The notes under the pieces are model-generated. The model saw only the letters and a list, made by a program, of their open reading frames with translations, did no database searches and had not been told where the DNA came from. The translations under genes and the position numbers were made by a program. Below are positions 60,679 through 64,000 of a DNA stretch of 64,000 bases, piece after piece. The first letter of the stretch is position 1. The number at the start of each line of letters is the position of its first letter. Source of the stretch: Akkermansia massiliensis (GTDB lineage Bacteria; Verrucomicrobiota; Verrucomicrobiia; Verrucomicrobiales; Akkermansiaceae); contig NZ_JAMGSI010000001.1 of NCBI RefSeq assembly GCF_023516715.1, positions 930,001 through 994,000 on the forward strand. Direction: 5' to 3'.

Positions 60679-61485
60679 ATGAAAACAGGTATCATTGGAC
60701 TGGGAAAAATGGGCGGCGCCCTCCTGCGCGGCATGCTGAAAGCCGGAGCGGTGTCCCCGGAGGAAGTCTGGGTGTACGACCACCACCATGAAAACGTGCA
60801 GGCCCTTCAGCAGGAATACCCCGGCGTGCATGAAGCGGCCACGGAGGCGGATGCGGCGGACGCTGTGGAGGCCCTGATTCTGGCCGTTAAGCCGCACGGC
60901 GTACTTTCCCTCATTTCCTCCCTTTCCGAACGGGGGGAGGAGCTGCCGCTGTTGATCTCCATCGCTGCCGCCATCTCCCTGGATGACATGGAAGCCTGCG
61001 CCAGCGACGGAACGCGCATCGTGCGCGCCATGCCCAATACCCCGTGCATGGTGCTGGCCGGGGTCATCGCCTACAGCACGGGAGCCGCCGTGACGGATGA
61101 AGATGAGGAGGCGGCCCGGCGGCTGCTCTCCGGCTGCGGCTCCGTCTACAAGGTGGAGGAAGCCAGGATGAACGCTGTTTCCGCCATTTCCGGCAGCGGG
61201 CCCGCCTACATGTTTACGGTGCTGGACGCTCTTTCGGACGCCGGCGTAGCCATGGGACTGCCCAGGAAAACCGCCCTGGAAATGGCCGTGGAAACCATGC
61301 GGGGCTCCGCCCTCATGCTGGAACAGACCGGGAAGCATCCCATGGCGCTCCGGGATGAGGTGACTTCCCCCGGAGGCACCACGATTGCCGCCCTGAACGC
61401 GTTGGACGAATGCGGATTCCGCAATGCCTGGATTCAGGCGGTGAAAAGCGCCGTGCGGCGGGCGGAGGAAATGGAGGAGCATTGA
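60679..61485 (+). CDS. proC: Pyrroline-5-carboxylate reductase
   Basis: 268 residues from ATG 60679. Rossmann NADPH site G-I-I-G-L-G-K-M-G-G-A; the P5CR signature (P-G-G-T-T-I-A-A-L) near the C-terminus. Last step of proline synthesis. Alone here, 157 bp after tag. Confidence 0.97.
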   Translation: MKTGIIGLGKMGGALLRGMLKAGAVSPEEVWVYDHHHENVQALQQEYPGVHEAATEADAADAVEALILAVKPHGVLSLISSLSERGEELPLLISIAAAISLDDMEACASDGTRIVRAMPNTPCMVLAGVIAYSTGAAVTDEDEEAARRLLSGCGSVYKVEEARMNAVSAISGSGPAYMFTVLDALSDAGVAMGLPRKTALEMAVETMRGSALMLEQTGKHPMALRDEVTSPGGTTIAALNALDECGFRNAWIQAVKSAVRRAEEMEEH

Positions 61486-61544
61486 CGCATGCGCTCTTAA
61501 ACGCTCCCGGGAACCGGATTGGCTAAAACGCGTGCGGCGCGCCT

Positions 61545-62972
61545 TTACCTGTTCCGGAACGGCGTTTCCCTCTGCTTCCGGAGCTCCGGGCTTTGCAGGT
61601 TGAACTGGACTTTCCGGATGGATTTCAGCGGGATTCTGACTTTTCCCAGCGCTGCGGAACGCCCTTCCATGAAGCCGTTCCTGAGGGTCTCCAGGTTCAG
61701 TGAAAGGATGCTCTGGTCCGTCAGGAAAACGCGGGTGTCCGCGCCGTCCTCCGGCAGTTTCTTCTCCTCCTGGCTTTTCTGGTCCAAGGCGCGCACCTTG
61801 GCGGTGGGGATGGTCACGTCATAGTGGTCCGACTTGATGCGGATGGAGCCGTTTTCCTGGAGGGAAATGGCTCCCCGGAGCACGTCTCCGTTCACCAGCA
61901 GGGCCTTGTCCCTGGAGGCGTCCGTGTCGTACTTGGAAATGATGTCCTGTTCCTCCGCCAGGTAGGGGAGGGCGCCGTTCCAGTCAAACACGTTCAGGTT
62001 GAACACGGCCATGTTCAAGCCGTCGTAACCGCTCACGGCAAGAGTATTGCCCGGTTTGAATTCATGCTTTTTGGAGGCTTCCCCGTCTTCTTCCTCATCG
62101 TCCCCGCTTTCATTCTCAAAGATATTGTCCATGTCCTTGACCTCCTCCCACCGGCCAACCTGTTCTCCGTTGACGTATAGGTAGTAATTGCCTTTTTCCG
62201 GGTCGGCGTAAAAATGAACGTCGGAACGCTTGACGCTCTTGTCGGCATACCAGTTCCGCTCCGTGTTCCTTTTGACCCTCCCCAGCGTCCGGTACTGGCC
62301 AGAACTATTCTTGGAGAGCTCCGCCTTTTCCAGGGAGAGGCCCAGGTCAATGCTGCTTCCGGAGTTGGAGTCCTGCCAGAGGGAGAGATTGATCCGGAAC
62401 GTATTGGTATGGTAAAGGGAAAACTGTACATGGAGGCGGGACGGCATGGGGAAGGAGGTTTGCAGTTCCGTATTGTTGGAGCCGCGCATGATCCAGTACC
62501 CGTTGCGGCATTCCGGGAGCATGCTGTTGGCGGAGGACTTCCAGCCCTGGAGGGATTCCGTCGCGTTGCGCAGGTAGGCTTTCTGGGAGTCGAACCCGAT
62601 GTGCCGCACGTACTTCCTGTTGACGGGAAGCAGGCCGCCCCACGCGGTTTGCAGTTGAAGGCTCTCCGTATCCAGCGCCTTCAGGGTGCCGTAAAACTCG
62701 TCCCCGTTGGCGAGCCTGATGACGGAAAACTGCTCCGGTATCTCCAGCGGACGGGAAGAAACCAGCTCGTCCAGCTCCTCTAGGTTGACATCCACGGGTT
62801 TGGAAAGAATGCTGGAGCGGACTTTCAGGTACGGGCTGTCCAGCGTGTCCAGGCTGCCCGGCAGTTTTTCCCCGGATTTAAGCGTAATGACCCCTTCCGC
62901 CCGTGAGCCGGGCGGAAGGACGGCGGCCAGCAGGGCGCAGGCGCCCAGGAAAAGCGTTATTGCTTGTTTCAT
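61545..62972 (-). CDS. Exported beta-rich protein, paralogue of the next gene
   Basis: 475 residues. Signal peptide (about 1-25, ending G-S-R-A). Repeated units around G-D-E-F-Y-G-T-L and G-D-V-L-R-G-A-I-S (a small SH3-like or LSM-like repeat), and a middle jelly-roll/LamG-type domain (about 145-330). Its C-terminal K-S-I-R-K-V-Q-F matches N-I-T-R-V-E-F in the adjacent gene, so the two are tandem relatives. Secreted or periplasmic; function unknown. Confidence 0.75.
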   Translation of the reverse strand: MKQAITLFLGACALLAAVLPPGSRAEGVITLKSGEKLPGSLDTLDSPYLKVRSSILSKPVDVNLEELDELVSSRPLEIPEQFSVIRLANGDEFYGTLKALDTESLQLQTAWGGLLPVNRKYVRHIGFDSQKAYLRNATESLQGWKSSANSMLPECRNGYWIMRGSNNTELQTSFPMPSRLHVQFSLYHTNTFRINLSLWQDSNSGSSIDLGLSLEKAELSKNSSGQYRTLGRVKRNTERNWYADKSVKRSDVHFYADPEKGNYYLYVNGEQVGRWEEVKDMDNIFENESGDDEEEDGEASKKHEFKPGNTLAVSGYDGLNMAVFNLNVFDWNGALPYLAEEQDIISKYDTDASRDKALLVNGDVLRGAISLQENGSIRIKSDHYDVTIPTAKVRALDQKSQEEKKLPEDGADTRVFLTDQSILSLNLETLRNGFMEGRSAALGKVRIPLKSIRKVQFNLQSPELRKQRETPFRNR

Positions 62973-62982
62973 GGCGGATATA

Positions 62983-64000
62983 TCAGGGGGTGGAGCGGGA
63001 TGGCTGTGCGGAATTCAGAAACTCCACGCGGGTGATGTTTTTCAGGGGCAGGGAAATCTGCCCGAGCTGCGGATGCCGCAGGATGATTCTCAGGGAATCC
63101 ATGCTCAGGATGTTGCCGTGCAGGCGGGAGCCGTCCTTCATCAGAATGCTGTGGCATGCCGCAGAGCGGGAATCGTCCTTCTTGTTCTGCTCCGCGAAAA
63201 AGACGGTATCCAGATACTTGGCGGGGATGGAAAGCTCCCGGGGAATGCCCGGATATTCCTTGTCCGTGGAAAGAGTCAGCGTCTTATTCCTGCTGTTGTA
63301 GCTGCTGATGGAACCGGGAATGGCGTCCTCCTCCTTCGTCAGGACAAGGTCCGTTGCGGCATTTCCATTCTTGGTCACGGATTTGGCGCTCAGGGTAATG
63401 GAGGAAAGGGCCAGCCTGCTGATGGTCAGGGAGACGTGCCCTTCCATCTGGAGGCCGAAGGCGTCCCCCTGCAACGGTTGTTCCGGGGGGCTGGGGTCCG
63501 TCATCAGCTTGGGCGGCAGGTCTCCCACCAGCAGCTCGTAAACCTGCTCGTTCTCTCCCTGCCGGGAGGCCGTCAGCCTGATATCCACGCCTTCCGTCAG
63601 GGTAGGGGTGGGGATGTCCACTTCCCCCAGCACGATGATGCCGGACTTCTGTTCCCGGAGAAGGATGCATTTGCCGGGAGCGATGCTGAGCATGAGCCTG
63701 TTCAGGCTGCTGCCGGAATTGGACCGGAAGGGAATGTTCTCGTTCCCTCCGAAGCAGAAGACAATGCCGGCGCGATCGTTGTTGCCGTCCATCGTCATGG
63801 TGGTGCGGAAGGTGAAGGAGGAAGGATCCAGGCCGATGTTCTTGTACAGGGGAATCCAGGTGGGGTAGTCGCTGTTGCCCAGCCGGTACTGGTACTTGTC
63901 TCCCTGGATTTTCGGTTTCAGGGCGTTCATCAGTTTTCTTCCGGACTGGGTGCGGTAATCGTCCTCCCGGTTGCCGGAATAAACCCAGCTGTTGTCGAAA
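62983..64000 (-). CDS. Exported beta-rich protein, N-terminus beyond window
   Basis: The frame stays open to position 64000, so the ATG at 63930 is probably internal. About 339 codons are visible. It shares the same repeat style (H-G-N-I-L-S-M-D-S-L-R-I-I-L-R and K-N-I-T-R-V-E-F) as the downstream gene, 10 bp away, indicating an operon of duplicated exported proteins. Confidence 0.72.
   Translation of the reverse strand, partial: FDNSWVYSGNREDDYRTQSGRKLMNALKPKIQGDKYQYRLGNSDYPTWIPLYKNIGLDPSSFTFRTTMTMDGNNDRAGIVFCFGGNENIPFRSNSGSSLNRLMLSIAPGKCILLREQKSGIIVLGEVDIPTPTLTEGVDIRLTASRQGENEQVYELLVGDLPPKLMTDPSPPEQPLQGDAFGLQMEGHVSLTISRLALSSITLSAKSVTKNGNAATDLVLTKEEDAIPGSISSYNSRNKTLTLSTDKEYPGIPRELSIPAKYLDTVFFAEQNKKDDSRSAACHSILMKDGSRLHGNILSMDSLRIILRHPQLGQISLPLKNITRVEFLNSAQPSRSTP

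Noticed and set aside
1-64000. CRISPR arrays, rRNA genes, insertion sequences
   Set aside because: I saw no regularly spaced short repeats, no rRNA-like sequence and no transposase; the repeats found lie inside coding genes or operators.

Overview
The window looks like a chromosome segment from an intestinal Verrucomicrobiota of the Akkermansia type. I infer this from the combination of very large secreted proteins with autotransporter-type beta-strand repeats and PEP-CTERM tails, an M60-type (mucinase-like) metallopeptidase with a signal peptide, and GC-rich housekeeping genes. No 16S gene or other decisive marker is present, so the genus is an inference.

Region 1 (1 to about 24,220) is most of a temperate phage genome whose left end lies outside the window. 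Running rightwards it holds tail or baseplate-type genes and a phage glycosyltransferase (1-2784), a small HTH gene facing the terminase pair across a symmetric promoter/operator (2774-5506), a tail-fibre-like protein, a compact lysis cassette (7483-9033), an AT-rich leftward cassette with an AbiC-like membrane protein and a TIR-domain protein (9030-11046), a GYF/TM2 protein, a leftward DUF488-type two-gene unit (12049-13841), a LexA/CI-type repressor with a lambda-like switch region (13918-14848), and a dense rightward early operon (14848-22770). The early operon encodes a Sak4-like ATPase, a Cas4/RecB-like nuclease, an SSB-like protein, a RusA resolvase, an ASCH protein, a Dam-type methylase and a replication protein that carries iteron-like repeats inside its own gene. 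A leftward tyrosine integrase abuts the 3' end of a tRNA-Gln(CUG), the probable attachment site.

Region 2 (24,220-33,550) has the tRNA, a Panacea/SocA-like protein and two tandem giant secreted proteins. Each joins an S6-like serine protease domain to beta-strand repeats and a PEP-CTERM sorting signal. The two genes share a nearly identical 3' tract.

Region 3 (33,574-42,036) is leftward: alr, an Rrf2 regulator, metY, cysK, thiE and thiM, then a Kv-like potassium channel and htpG read from further right. A consensus promoter with an overlapping inverted repeat lies upstream of metY, suggesting control of the sulfur genes by the neighbouring Rrf2 protein.

Region 4 (42,211-64,000) mixes secreted and housekeeping functions: the M60 peptidase, a transglutaminase-like protein, a DUF417 membrane protein, an MFS transporter, pheS-pheT, a DUF4105 protein, an M15 peptidase, tryptophanase, a pair of unknown exported proteins in AT-richer DNA, a Ser/Thr kinase with a C-terminal membrane anchor, an ABC-2 permease, Tag glycosylase, proC, and two related secreted proteins, the last cut by the window end.
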